Both the position numbers and the translations under genes were made by a program. A DNA stretch of 64,000 nucleotides. Source: Eubacteriales bacterium. Its GTDB lineage: Bacteria; Bacillota; Clostridia; Lachnospirales; Lachnospiraceae. Below are positions 1 to 7,653 of this stretch, piece after piece (the stretch's first letter is position 1; the number at the start of each line of letters is the position of its first letter). The notes beneath the pieces were generated by a model, which worked only from the letters and a program-made list of their open reading frames with translations, was not told where the DNA came from and ran no database searches. The stretch spans positions 62,001 through 126,000 of the forward strand of contig JAUNPU010000005.1 of the NCBI GenBank assembly GCA_030536555.1, written 5' to 3'.

Positions 1-1955
1 CTTCGCTGATAGATTCTGTCAGCCGACCAGTCTGTTTCTTTCGATACCTCAATTTCTGAATGTGAGCCATTTTGGTACCCTCTTCTCCCGGAAGATTTCG
101 ACGTCTTTTTATCTTCAAAGCTATCATTTTGCAATGATGAGTTAATACTCTGCGACAATGGCAGTAAATTTCCCAAAGCACACGAAAGGAGTTCTATCTC
201 TTCATCGTCAAATTGTCTAAACTGATTTCTCCAATAATACTTTGTAGGTGTCTGCGGTAAAATATGTTCGATGGACACTTTGTCCTTTTCTGTTTTAGTA
301 AACATTTCCCAGCTAACTTTATCAAGGTTATTTTTCTGTGCAAGATGAAGTTCATATTCGTACAGAAAATATTTAATGGAATTCCAATAGTAAAAACCAC
401 CCATATTATCAAAATGTTTTTCTATTTTTGTTATAAAGTTCGGAAGCGCATATTCAATATTTGCATTTGTCGTTTCCGTAATATCCTCAACCAGATTACT
501 TATATTCATCTGTTTCAAATAGATACTTCTGGCGGCACGATAATATTCACTGCTTCGAAATGTAGCATTAAAATATCCCAACCTGAAACAGATAAAAATA
601 AAACGCTCTATTGCTTTAAATACGTCAATCCGCTGTTCTGCTGACAAATCTCTACGGCTGATTATTACCATAACCAAAGGTCTGAAATATCCAATTCCGA
701 TACGATTCAGTCTGTCCACCCACAGTTTTTCCTCTTGGGATAAATTGTCACTCTGCATAGGGAAGAATGTGTCATACCAGTATTTTGCTGTATCTTTTAG
801 GCTGTTGACATACGCAGATATCTCAGAAAGTTCAAGTTTTGATACTGCAAACACTTCCGGCTCTGCTAATTCATCAGCGGTATCTTCTATATCATAATCT
901 ACAGTTTCCACATCTTCATCTAAGGTTTCTCCTATTATGAAGGTTTTCTTTTCAAAGATGTTTTTTGCCGAAAACTTGTTTAACAGGAAATGAATATAAT
1001 CATCGCCTTTTTTACGAGAATAAGTGAAATAGCTAATCCAATGTGCTCTCAAAAATTCATCATCCGACAATGGTGTTTTTTCATTTCGTCCAAGCTGATA
1101 ATACACCTCTTTCCACGCATCGTTTATCTGGTCTCTAAGGTTGCTCTTATCCATCTCGTCAAACTTGTCATCAGGATATAATGTTGTCAGATAAATCAGT
1201 CGATTCTTCAGCAATTCCAAATTCGTAAGCTTCTTACCTCGGTTGTTCATCGTTTCAAATGCCACAAACACATCATAATCATCTGCTATTTCATGAATAT
1301 TGAACATGAACCGCAGTGTTAATTTTAAGTACAGATTATTGAGTACTTCTGCCCCCTCGGTCTTATATAAAGCTGCTAAATTTTCAGAGAAAAAGGATTT
1401 TGCATACTTTAAATTCTTTGTATAATATGTTTCATTTACAGTTCCAGAAAATGGCTCATTAAAAATCCGATATCTAAGGTAATCTGCACTTGGATTATCC
1501 ACCTCATAACCGAACAGATAGGTAGTAATCTGGTTATTTGGAGGTCTGTGTTTGCATATGTATTTTGCAACCACATCTTTCAATGTATCATATCCGAGAA
1601 CGATCTCATCATCAGATTTGCCGGAATTACAGTCAAGCGAACGTGTAAACCCGACAATCTCATTCAGCAAAATGATAAATGTTGTTAATCTCTGTTGTCC
1701 GTCTACAATATGGCAGGGGTTAAATCCTTTGTTCACCATCCATAAATCGCTGCCCCAACATTTTATTTCTGTACTCTTAAGCACTTTTAATGATAAAAGT
1801 CCTGTATAGTGATATCTTCCTTCCTGTAGATTCGTTAAATCATCCCAAAAGTCCACCAACTGTGATTGCTGCCAGGCATATCCTCTCTGATAGTCTGGTA
1901 TTCTAAATAATCTGTTCTGGAACAATAGGGATAAGGGTTGTAACTCGTTAGCCAT
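1..1955 (-). CDS. DUF262/DUF1524 (GmrSD-like) protein, C-terminus off the window
   Basis: Reading the minus strand from ATG at 1955 gives an open frame of 651 codons with no stop before the window edge, so the gene is partial. The N-terminus has the DUF262 layout: an early RIPDYQRGYAW stretch and the signature IVDGQQRLTTF at about residues 82-92. Near the end of the visible part is SIEHILPQTP followed by ALGNLLPLSQSIN, which matches the His-Asn nuclease motif of DUF1524. This pairing is that of GmrSD/BrxU-type modification-dependent restriction enzymes, where the DUF262 half hydrolyses nucleotides and the DUF1524 half cuts DNA; many genomic members are untested. The start is set by AGGAGG nine bases upstream. 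Codons are visibly AT-richer than in the neighbouring housekeeping genes, which suggests transfer. Family call is firm, defence role is inference. Confidence 0.85.
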   Translation of the reverse strand, partial: MANELQPLSLLFQNRLFRIPDYQRGYAWQQSQLVDFWDDLTNLQEGRYHYTGLLSLKVLKSTEIKCWGSDLWMVNKGFNPCHIVDGQQRLTTFIILLNEIVGFTRSLDCNSGKSDDEIVLGYDTLKDVVAKYICKHRPPNNQITTYLFGYEVDNPSADYLRYRIFNEPFSGTVNETYYTKNLKYAKSFFSENLAALYKTEGAEVLNNLYLKLTLRFMFNIHEIADDYDVFVAFETMNNRGKKLTNLELLKNRLIYLTTLYPDDKFDEMDKSNLRDQINDAWKEVYYQLGRNEKTPLSDDEFLRAHWISYFTYSRKKGDDYIHFLLNKFSAKNIFEKKTFIIGETLDEDVETVDYDIEDTADELAEPEVFAVSKLELSEISAYVNSLKDTAKYWYDTFFPMQSDNLSQEEKLWVDRLNRIGIGYFRPLVMVIISRRDLSAEQRIDVFKAIERFIFICFRLGYFNATFRSSEYYRAARSIYLKQMNISNLVEDITETTNANIEYALPNFITKIEKHFDNMGGFYYWNSIKYFLYEYELHLAQKNNLDKVSWEMFTKTEKDKVSIEHILPQTPTKYYWRNQFRQFDDEEIELLSCALGNLLPLSQSINSSLQNDSFEDKKTSKSSGRRGYQNGSHSEIEVSKETDWSADRIYQR

Positions 1956-1983
1956 TCATACTATCCTCCTTATCAGATAACTT

Positions 1984-2013
1984 ATTGTACCACATTTTTT
2001 CTCTGTTTTTCAA
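1984..2013 (-). promoter_or_regulatory. Promoter of the DUF262 gene
   Basis: On the minus strand TTGAAA (2013-2008) and TACAAT (1989-1984) are 18 bp apart, about 30 bp before the start codon at 1955. Confidence 0.55.
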
Positions 2014-2096
2014 TCCACGCAGACTGGGGATTTCCGTATAATAAACATATACTATAAAGATAATTAAACCTTTCATTCAAACGACATATTTCTAAG

Positions 2097-2135
2097 CAAA
2101 AGCACCTGTCATATCACAGCAAACAGATGCTTCTC
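2097..2135 (-). terminator. Terminator after the antitoxin/PIN remnant
   Basis: On the minus strand AAGCATCTGT pairs with ACAGGTGCTT (one G-U wobble) and is followed by a short T-run, 13-15 nt after the PIN remnant's stop codon at 2148. Confidence 0.6.
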
Positions 2136-2147
2136 ATAATTTATACA

Positions 2148-2393
2148 TTATTTTGCTTTACTCAAAATGTCCAAGAACTCCTTCGCCGTAACAATAAATG
2201 GTCTGCCCGGAAAGTGTTTCATATTCCCGGTTACCAGATATGCACCATCATCCTGCTTTTCTACAACCACCTCATAAAACGGTAAATCTTTCATATCCGG
2301 CAGCAATTCCCCGGTAGGCGATGGAACCTTACTGCATAACAAATCATTTATTACCTCCGTACCTCGCCTGCCGGATTTCTTCATTAATTTCAT
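2148..2393 (-). pseudogene. Truncated PIN-domain toxin remnant
   Basis: An 81-codon frame overlaps the 3' end of the antitoxin gene by 50 nt. Its second half, with FYEVVVEKQDDGAYLVTGN and KHFPGRPFIVTAKEFLDIL, is the C-terminal part of the PIN_3-type toxins that normally follow RelB/DinJ antitoxins in Clostridia. These toxins are usually about 130-140 aa and begin with a DTN motif holding the first metal-binding Asp. That N-terminal region is absent here; only the late DDxxYLVTG acidic motif survives. The fragment probably cannot bind metal or cut RNA. I infer a deletion inside the toxin gene with the antitoxin left intact. It may still be translated by coupling to the antitoxin, so expression of a dead C-terminal fragment is possible. 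Confidence 0.65.
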
Positions 2394-2640
2394 CTAATGT
2401 TAGATCCTGCACACCATTTTCCTTTGCCTCAGCCCGCAAACTAAGAAATGCCTGCATACCAGATGCTCTGCTAACATCTTCGGAAGCCTGAATCTCAAAA
2501 GGTATTTTCCTTTCCCTGACAACAGCTCGCGCAAATACATTAAACGCTGTCGTTGCGTTCATTCCAAACTCAGCACAGAGTGCATCAAACTGACGCTTCA
2601 AAGTTTCATCCATCCGAACACTGAAAGTTGCCTGTGCCAT
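2344..2640 (-). CDS. RelB/DinJ family type II antitoxin
   Basis: A 98-aa protein beginning MAQATFSVRMDETLKRQFD, a ribbon-helix-helix N-terminus that binds DNA as a dimer, followed by an alpha-helical part that would wrap the toxin. NATTAFNVFARAVVRERKIPFE is typical of the DinJ branch. An AGGAGG site lies 8 nt before the ATG. Such antitoxins repress their own promoter and neutralise a co-encoded RNase; the partner here is only a PIN remnant, so this is an orphan or relic antitoxin. It sits between the accessory DUF262 gene and serS. Family assignment is firm; present function is unclear. Confidence 0.85.
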   Translation of the reverse strand: MAQATFSVRMDETLKRQFDALCAEFGMNATTAFNVFARAVVRERKIPFEIQASEDVSRASGMQAFLSLRAEAKENGVQDLTLDEINEEIRQARYGGNK

Positions 2641-2671
2641 ACCAGCACCTCCTCTACTATTTGTTACTTAT

Positions 2672-2700
2672 ATTATACTTAAATTCGCACCAAAAAGCAA
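2672..2700 (-). promoter_or_regulatory. Promoter of the antitoxin gene
   Basis: Minus-strand TTGCTT (2700-2695) and TATAAT (2677-2672), 17 bp apart, 32 bp before the antitoxin ATG. The -35 box lies inside the hairpin at 2692-2738. Confidence 0.5.
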
Positions 2701-2738
2701 TAGTATTGAACCTAACAAGTTTAATACTATTGCTTTTT
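2692..2738. terminator. Symmetric terminator hairpin between serS and the antitoxin
   Basis: AAAAAGCAATAGTATT pairs with AATACTATTGCTTTTT around a short loop; the A and T flanks make it usable in both directions. It overlaps the antitoxin's -35 box. Confidence 0.7.
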
Positions 2739-2775
2739 ATCACTTATCTGCACCTTCTTCCACAAAATGGACATA

Positions 2776-2808
2776 AGAAAAGCACCTACCATTTCTGATA
2801 GATGCTTC
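2776..2808 (-). terminator. First terminator after serS
   Basis: Minus-strand AAGCATCTATC pairs with GGTAGGTGCTT through two G-U wobbles and is followed by TTTTC, about 28 nt after the serS stop. It resembles the hairpin at 2097-2135. Confidence 0.6.
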
Positions 2809-2835
2809 ATCATGTTATTCCGTTATTGCCTGTCC

Positions 2836-4122
2836 TCAGTTCTTCGGAACCAAAGCTTCCTTACCGCCCATATACGGTCTCAATACCTCCGGAATCCGAA
2901 CGGTTCCGTCAGCCTGCAGGTTGTTCTCCAGGAACGCGATCAGCATACGCGGCGGAGCTACTACCGTATTGTTCAGGGTATGCGCAAAATACTTGCCGTC
3001 TGCGCCGTCTACGCGAATCTTCAGACGACGTGCCTGTGCATCGCCCAGGTTTGAACAGGAGCCGACCTCGAAGTATTTCTTCTGACGCGGGGACCATGCC
3101 TCAACGTCGCAGGACTTCACCTTCAGATCTGCCAGGTCACCGGAGCAGCACTCCAGAGTACGAACCGGGATGTCCATGGAGCGGAACAGGTCTACAGTAT
3201 TCTGCCATAATTTATCATACCACATCTTGGACTCTTCCGGCTTGCAGACAACGATCATCTCCTGCTTCTCGAACTGATGGATACGGTATACACCGCGCTC
3301 CTCGATGCCGTGTGCGCCCTTCTCCTTACGGAAGCACGGAGAGTAGCTGGTCAGGGTCTTCGGGAGCTGATCCTCCGGGGTGATGGTGTCGATGAACTTA
3401 CCGATCATGGAATGCTCACTGGTACCGATCAGGTACAGGTCCTCGCCCTCAATCTTGTACATCATAGCGTCCATCTCTGCAAAGGACATAACGCCGGTTA
3501 CCACATTGCTGCGGATCATGAACGGCGGAATGCAGTAGGTGAATCCACGATCAATCATGAAATCTCTTGCGTAGGAAATCACTGCGGAGTGCAGTCTCGC
3601 AATATCGCCCATCAGGTAGTAGAAGCCATTGCCTGCCACCTTGCCTGCTGCGTCTAAATCGATGCCGTCAAAGGTCTTCATGATATCGGTGTGATACGGA
3701 ATCTCGAAATCCGGAACTACCGGCTCGCCGTACTTCTGAATCTCCACGTTCTCGCTGTCATCCTTACCGATCGGTACGCTGGGGTCGATGATGTTCGGAA
3801 TGGTCATCATAATCTTGGTGACCTTCTCCTCCAGCTCTGCCTCCTGCGCCTCCAGCTCTGCCAGACGGCTTGCATTGGCTGCAACCTGAGACTTCACTGC
3901 CTCTGCCTCTTCTCTCTTGCCCTGTCCCATCAGCTTTCCGATTTCCTTGGACAGCTTGTTGCGGGATGCACGTAAAGCATCTGCCTCGGACTTGGCTGCG
4001 CGGTTCTTCGCATCCAGCTCAATCACTTCATCTACCAGCGGCAGCTTATCAAACTGAAACTTATTCTCGATATTCTTCTTTACAATATCCGGATTCTCAC
4101 GGACAAACTTTAAGTCTAACAT
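2836..4122 (-). CDS. serS: Seryl-tRNA synthetase
   Basis: The 428-aa product charges tRNA-Ser with serine in the cytosol. It begins MLDLKFVRENPD, followed by the long antiparallel coiled-coil arm (roughly residues 30-100) that grips the tRNA extra arm. The class II catalytic core shows motif 2 as FRKEKGAHGIEERGVYRIHQFEK and a motif 3 region reading NNTVVAPPRMLIAFLEN; the latter lacks the usual GxG ahead of the Arg, a variant form. I chose the ATG at 4122 over an in-frame codon at 4152 because AGGAGG sits 5 nt before it and a TATAAT box is only 37 bp upstream. It seems to be transcribed alone, bounded by its own promoter and two hairpins. No T-box leader fits between promoter and start. Confidence 0.97.
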   Translation of the reverse strand: MLDLKFVRENPDIVKKNIENKFQFDKLPLVDEVIELDAKNRAAKSEADALRASRNKLSKEIGKLMGQGKREEAEAVKSQVAANASRLAELEAQEAELEEKVTKIMMTIPNIIDPSVPIGKDDSENVEIQKYGEPVVPDFEIPYHTDIMKTFDGIDLDAAGKVAGNGFYYLMGDIARLHSAVISYARDFMIDRGFTYCIPPFMIRSNVVTGVMSFAEMDAMMYKIEGEDLYLIGTSEHSMIGKFIDTITPEDQLPKTLTSYSPCFRKEKGAHGIEERGVYRIHQFEKQEMIVVCKPEESKMWYDKLWQNTVDLFRSMDIPVRTLECCSGDLADLKVKSCDVEAWSPRQKKYFEVGSCSNLGDAQARRLKIRVDGADGKYFAHTLNNTVVAPPRMLIAFLENNLQADGTVRIPEVLRPYMGGKEALVPKN

Positions 4123-4158
4123 GTCTTCCTCCTGTCTGTATCCTATCATCAATTCCAG

Positions 4159-4164
4159 ATTATA
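4159..4164 (-). promoter_or_regulatory. Likely serS -10 box
   Basis: A perfect TATAAT on the minus strand 37 bp before the serS ATG. The -35 is weak, so only the -10 is marked. The implied leader is about 30 nt, too short for a riboswitch. Confidence 0.45.
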
Positions 4165-4318
4165 CTACACTTTTTCTATAAAAGATAGTCCCTTTTACGG
4201 ATTCTGCGCTGGAATCTCCTATCTGGTTACCGTCCAGACGAAAATCGTCATCCGACGTTTTGCCGCCTTTTTACATAGAGGAAAAATCATGGCAATATCA
4301 TATAAGGCAGGTAAACTC

Positions 4319-4577
4319 TTTGGACAATAAATGACTATTATCAAATAAATTATCCAAATCTATCTCCGGTACAACGATTATCAGTTGACATAAAGCTGAT
4401 TTTGGATAATTATGCTTGAAATTCAGCTGTTATTATCCAAACTTTCAAGATTTTTGGACAATTTTGGGGGTTTTCAGGTTGGAATTGTCCAAACATGCAT
4501 TATGTAAACCCGTGATTCCCGTTTCTCAGATACGATTGGACAATTTTTTTGAATATTCGCCTGTAATTGTCCAATCG
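4319..4577. repeat. Fold-back repeat, copy A
   Basis: An AT-rich quasi-palindrome in a GC-rich neighbourhood. It holds eight copies of a 10-bp core, alternately as TTTGGA(C/T)AAT and its complement: 4319-4328/4349-4358, 4401-4410/4431-4441, 4453-4462/4484-4493 and 4536-4545/4565-4574, giving four hairpins. The core positions are also mirror-symmetric about 4447 (every outer/inner pair averages 4446.5-4447), and GTTGACATAA at 4384-4393 mirrors TTATGTAAAC at 4500-4509. The last hairpin is extended to CGATTGGACAATT with matching change on both arms. It starts 48 nt after the ECF gene's stop codon. Confidence 0.9.
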
Positions 4578-4624
4578 CCGCCGAAATAAAGTACGATTCG
4601 CCTTGTGTGAATTGCCCCCACATG

Positions 4625-5221
4625 TCAGATTCGAATAAACAGCCCGGCTTTCTTCAGCACCGGACGCACAGCCAGGTACACCACAACCACCACGATGGTA
4701 CCTGCAACCGCATTGATGAAGGTCACTCCTGCTGCCCAGGTGGACATGATCTTTGCCGCATCGGACTGGATTCCCAGGATGTAATTCTTGTAGAAATAGC
4801 CGACGATCGGATCCATGATTACATTGAAGCCAAGACCTGCAACCGACGCAATCAGCGACCACTTGAAGATATACTTCGTGTCATGGTCTTCCGTGATGTG
4901 GGCGATCCGGTGTGCCACAAATCCGGCAATCAGGCCGATGCACAGCTTCAGGATAAAGGTCTTCGGTGCGCTGGTGATATAGACCGGATCCAACAGGTCC
5001 GCAATGGTCATACCCAGGGAACCTGCAATTCCGCCGTACACACCGCCCAGCAGCAGCGCCGCCAGCACGCAGAATGCATTACCGATATGCAGAGCCACAT
5101 AGTCCCCGCCCAGAGTCGGAATCGGAATCTTCAAAAAGGTAAATGCCACGTAGCAAAGCGCTGCCATCAGCGCCGTCAGCGTAATTCTGTAAACTTTGTC
5201 ATCACTTCTGTTTTTCATCAT
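4625..5221 (-). CDS. ECF transporter S component
   Basis: A 198-aa membrane protein with about six hydrophobic segments, of the ECF S-component type (COG4720/PF07155-like). TLTALMAALCYVAFTF at the N-terminus resembles the start of helix 1, which docks on the EcfT coupling subunit, and the block GNAFCVLAALLLGGVYGGIAGSLGMTIADLL is characteristic. S components bind a vitamin or its precursor and share an ATPase/EcfT module encoded elsewhere. The substrate cannot be read from the sequence; the adjacent upstream thiamin diphosphokinase gene hints at a thiamin precursor, but the protein does not look like ThiT. GGGAGAG precedes the double ATG. The 208-nt leader carries a 19-bp tandem repeat. Confidence 0.8.
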   Translation of the reverse strand: MMKNRSDDKVYRITLTALMAALCYVAFTFLKIPIPTLGGDYVALHIGNAFCVLAALLLGGVYGGIAGSLGMTIADLLDPVYITSAPKTFILKLCIGLIAGFVAHRIAHITEDHDTKYIFKWSLIASVAGLGFNVIMDPIVGYFYKNYILGIQSDAAKIMSTWAAGVTFINAVAGTIVVVVVYLAVRPVLKKAGLFIRI

Positions 5222-5263
5222 GTTCTCTCCCTTGCTGTTTGATTGTCCGGAAGCTGTCCGATT

Positions 5264-5339
5264 GCTGCCCGGCAGCTATTCCACTGCTCTGCAGTTATCT
5301 CACTGCACCACAGCCATCACACTGCCCTGCAGCCATCCC
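5264..5339. repeat. Four 19-bp tandem repeats in the ECF gene leader
   Basis: Units begin at 5264, 5283, 5302 and 5321, exactly 19 bp apart, with plus-strand consensus (A/G)CTGCnCnGCAGCCATCnC. Each unit has a small inverted repeat (CTGC/GCAG). The array lies 43-118 nt upstream of the ECF start codon. A fifth, degenerate unit may lie at 5245. Confidence 0.85.
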
Positions 5340-5429
5340 AGCTCCACGCTGACCACATCTTACCACGCAAGTGGAGTGATAGAAATATCCAGTATTGAAC
5401 TTTTTAACCAGTCCAGTTTGCAAAGCACA

Positions 5430-6086
5430 TCAATCCCGGGACTCAATGCAGATCAGAATCCCCTCCTGAAACGAAATTGATGCCGCATCCTCCGCCAGCT
5501 CATTGCTGATGCAGAGTCCCACTTCCTGCCCCCGCCGGATATCCTTATTTAACAAGGGATACTTAAATCCCTTCAGGGTAATTCCCTTCACCTCCTCCGT
5601 ATAGGGCAGAAATGACACATACTTGCCCCACAGCGCAGACCGGTAGAAATCTCTTCCCTCGTCCAGCAGGCAGATCCGGTTCTGGGCATCCACAATATAT
5701 GCCTGAATCCCGCTTTCCATGCAGGCATACAGGGCGTGAAGATTGCCAAGCATATGGTCGATCCGCCCGCCGGTGGCGCCCAGAAATACGATTTTCTGGC
5801 ATCCCAGGGTCAGGGCACGGCTTCTGGCAAGCTCCGTGTCCGTCTCATTTTTCTCCGGCTTGTGCTGCTCCCACACAATAAACGGCATCTGCTTGAACCG
5901 CTCCACCACCGGTCCGGCTACCGTGTCAAAGTCACCCACAATATAGTCCGGCACCAGTCCCAGGGCCTCCGCTGACTCAAGCCCCGCATCCACCGCGATG
6001 ACCTTGTCAAATTTCTCTGTTTCCAAAAAGGAACGGGCGAAAGCCAGATCCAGCTTCCCGCCCGTCACGATCAGACAGCTTCTCAT
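5430..6086 (-). CDS. thiN: Thiamin diphosphokinase
   Basis: A 218-aa cytosolic enzyme that transfers diphosphate from ATP to thiamin, making thiamin diphosphate. The catalytic-domain signature DYIVGDFDTV lies at about residues 47-56 and GATGGRIDHMLGN at about 102-114; the C-terminal beta-rich half binds thiamin. Length is normal. Its ATG overlaps the rpe stop codon as ATGA, so the two are translationally coupled. It is the last gene of the prpC-prkC-rsgA-rpe-thiN run, an arrangement common in Firmicutes. Confidence 0.93.
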   Translation of the reverse strand: MRSCLIVTGGKLDLAFARSFLETEKFDKVIAVDAGLESAEALGLVPDYIVGDFDTVAGPVVERFKQMPFIVWEQHKPEKNETDTELARSRALTLGCQKIVFLGATGGRIDHMLGNLHALYACMESGIQAYIVDAQNRICLLDEGRDFYRSALWGKYVSFLPYTEEVKGITLKGFKYPLLNKDIRRGQEVGLCISNELAEDAASISFQEGILICIESRD

Positions 6087-6745
6087 TTCACATGCTCCTC
6101 AAACTTCTTCAGAAATGCCTGCACATTGGCTGCCGCGTCGCCGCCAAATACCGCAGAACCTGCCACGATAATATTGGCTCCTGCTGTCAGCACCTGATCC
6201 ACATTGCCAAGGCCCACGCCGCCGTCTACCTGAATGTCCACATTCAGTCCCCGTGCATTCAGACGGCTGCGCAGTTCCCGCACCTTCTCTAAGGTATAGG
6301 GAATGAACTTCTGTCCGCCGAAGCCCGGATTCACCGACATGATCAGTACCATATCCACCTGATCCAGCACACAGTCCAGGGTGCTGACCGGGGTAGCCGG
6401 ATTCAACGCCACGCCCACCTTCATGCCAAGGTCCTTAATCTGATTGATGGTGCGGTCCAGATGGCAGCATGCTTCCTGATGGACACAGATGAGATCTGCT
6501 CCCGCTGCCTTTAGGTCCTCCACGTAGCGCCCCGGCTCCTCCACCATCATGTGAACATCAAATACCTTATCCGTGCAGGAGCGCAGGCTCTTGATCACCG
6601 GCATACCGAAGGAAATGCTGGGCACGAACATGCCGTCCATCACATCAATGTGGATGTATTCCGCGCCCTCTCTCGCCACGGTCTCCACTTCCTGACCAAG
6701 CTTCTTAAAATCCGCTGCCAAAATTGACGGTGCTAAAATATACAT
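6083..6745 (-). CDS. rpe: Ribulose-phosphate 3-epimerase
   Basis: A 220-aa TIM-barrel enzyme that interconverts ribulose 5-phosphate and xylulose 5-phosphate in the pentose phosphate pathway. Visible signatures are SILAADF at the N-terminus, HIDVMDGMFVPSISFG with the metal-binding His and Asp, MSVNPGFGGQKFI near the phosphate site, and VDGGVG. The ATG at 6745 is preceded by AGGAGA; the frame continues to a TTG at 6766, which has no good binding site and is rejected. The gene follows rsgA after 17 nt and overlaps thiN by 4 nt. Confidence 0.96.
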   Translation of the reverse strand: MYILAPSILAADFKKLGQEVETVAREGAEYIHIDVMDGMFVPSISFGMPVIKSLRSCTDKVFDVHMMVEEPGRYVEDLKAAGADLICVHQEACCHLDRTINQIKDLGMKVGVALNPATPVSTLDCVLDQVDMVLIMSVNPGFGGQKFIPYTLEKVRELRSRLNARGLNVDIQVDGGVGLGNVDQVLTAGANIIVAGSAVFGGDAAANVQAFLKKFEEHVK

Positions 6746-6762
6746 ATCATCTGTCTCCTTAT

Positions 6763-7644
6763 TCAATACTTCTTCTTCGCCTTCAGCTCCTGATACAGAA
6801 GCTGATAATTGTCATACCGGCTCTGACTGATTTCACCCCGAAGAAGGGCGTCCTTCACGCCGCAGACCGGCTCTCCGATGTGGACGCAGTCCGCCGCGAA
6901 CCGGCAGCCGTCCGTAAATGGCTCAAATTCCGGGAAATAATACTTTAAGTCCCCGGCTTCCATATCCTCCAGATACATGGAGCTGAACCCCGGCGTATCC
7001 ATCAGATAGGTATCCTTCTCCACGCAGAACAGCTCCGCATGGCGGGTGGTGTGCTTGCCTCTCTGAATCTTCTCGCTGATGCTTCCGGTCTCCATGGCGG
7101 CCTCCGGCTGAATCAGATTGGTCAGGGAGGACTTGCCCACCCCGGAGGGTCCTGCCAGAATCGTGGTCCTTCCCCGAAGCAGATTCCGGACCTCCTCAAT
7201 GCCTTCCTTCTCGTAGGTGCTGGTGAAGATTACCGGATATCCTGCCTTTTCATAGGTGGTCCGGTAAGCTTCCCGCTTCTCCGTCCCGTCCAGCTCTGCC
7301 TTGTTAAAGCAGATGGTCACCGGGATGTCCTGCGCCATCATCATGATCAGAAACCGGTCCAGAAGATTTAAGTTCGGTTCCGGCTGGGTGATGGAAAATA
7401 CCACCAGCGCCTGATCCACATTGGCGGAAGCCGGACGGATCAGCGAATTGGTCCGGGGCAGAATCTCATCGATATTGCCCTCCCCGGTCTCCTCATCCAA
7501 TACGGTAAACTCCACGTCATCTCCCACCACCGGCTTGATGCCCCGGTTGCGGAAAATGCCTTTTGCCTTACATTCATAGACCCTGCTGTGCCTGTCGTGC
7601 ACGTAGTAAAAGCCTGCTATGCCTTTGATAATTTTTCCTGTCAT
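6763..7644 (-). CDS. rsgA: Ribosome small subunit GTPase RsgA
   Basis: A 293-aa late-stage 30S assembly factor. It has an N-terminal OB fold, then a circularly permuted GTPase domain with the G4 motif first (CFNKAEL, about residues 136-142, with Glu where Asp is usual), then the P-loop AGPSGVGKSSLTN and DTPGFSS, and a C-terminal zinc knuckle made of CRFAADCVHIGEPVC. It acts on the ribosome, where GTP hydrolysis releases it from mature 30S. It lies 9 nt after prkC, so kinase, phosphatase and RsgA are probably co-expressed; phosphorylation of RsgA by PrkC is known in Bacillus. Confidence 0.96.
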   Translation of the reverse strand: MTGKIIKGIAGFYYVHDRHSRVYECKAKGIFRNRGIKPVVGDDVEFTVLDEETGEGNIDEILPRTNSLIRPASANVDQALVVFSITQPEPNLNLLDRFLIMMMAQDIPVTICFNKAELDGTEKREAYRTTYEKAGYPVIFTSTYEKEGIEEVRNLLRGRTTILAGPSGVGKSSLTNLIQPEAAMETGSISEKIQRGKHTTRHAELFCVEKDTYLMDTPGFSSMYLEDMEAGDLKYYFPEFEPFTDGCRFAADCVHIGEPVCGVKDALLRGEISQSRYDNYQLLYQELKAKKKY

Positions 7645-7653
7645 CTCTTCAAC

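Noticed and set aside
264..644. Plus-strand open frames opposite the DUF262, serS, prkC, murE and giant surface genes
   Set aside because: They are antisense shadows of well-supported minus-strand genes, with no binding sites or family similarity.
4123..4318. T-box leader for serS
   Set aside because: A TATAAT box lies only 37 bp before the start and no T-box anti-terminator or tRNA-matching bulge is seen.
4319..4577. Fold-back repeats read simply as intrinsic terminators
   Set aside because: Stems are AT-rich with no consistent T-run, there are four of them in fixed spacing with overall mirror symmetry, and a separate terminator follows copy C.
4319..4577. Fold-back repeats as ordinary MITEs
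   Set aside because: Terminal inverted repeats exist, but I saw no target-site duplications and no matching transposase in the window; kept only as an untested alternative.
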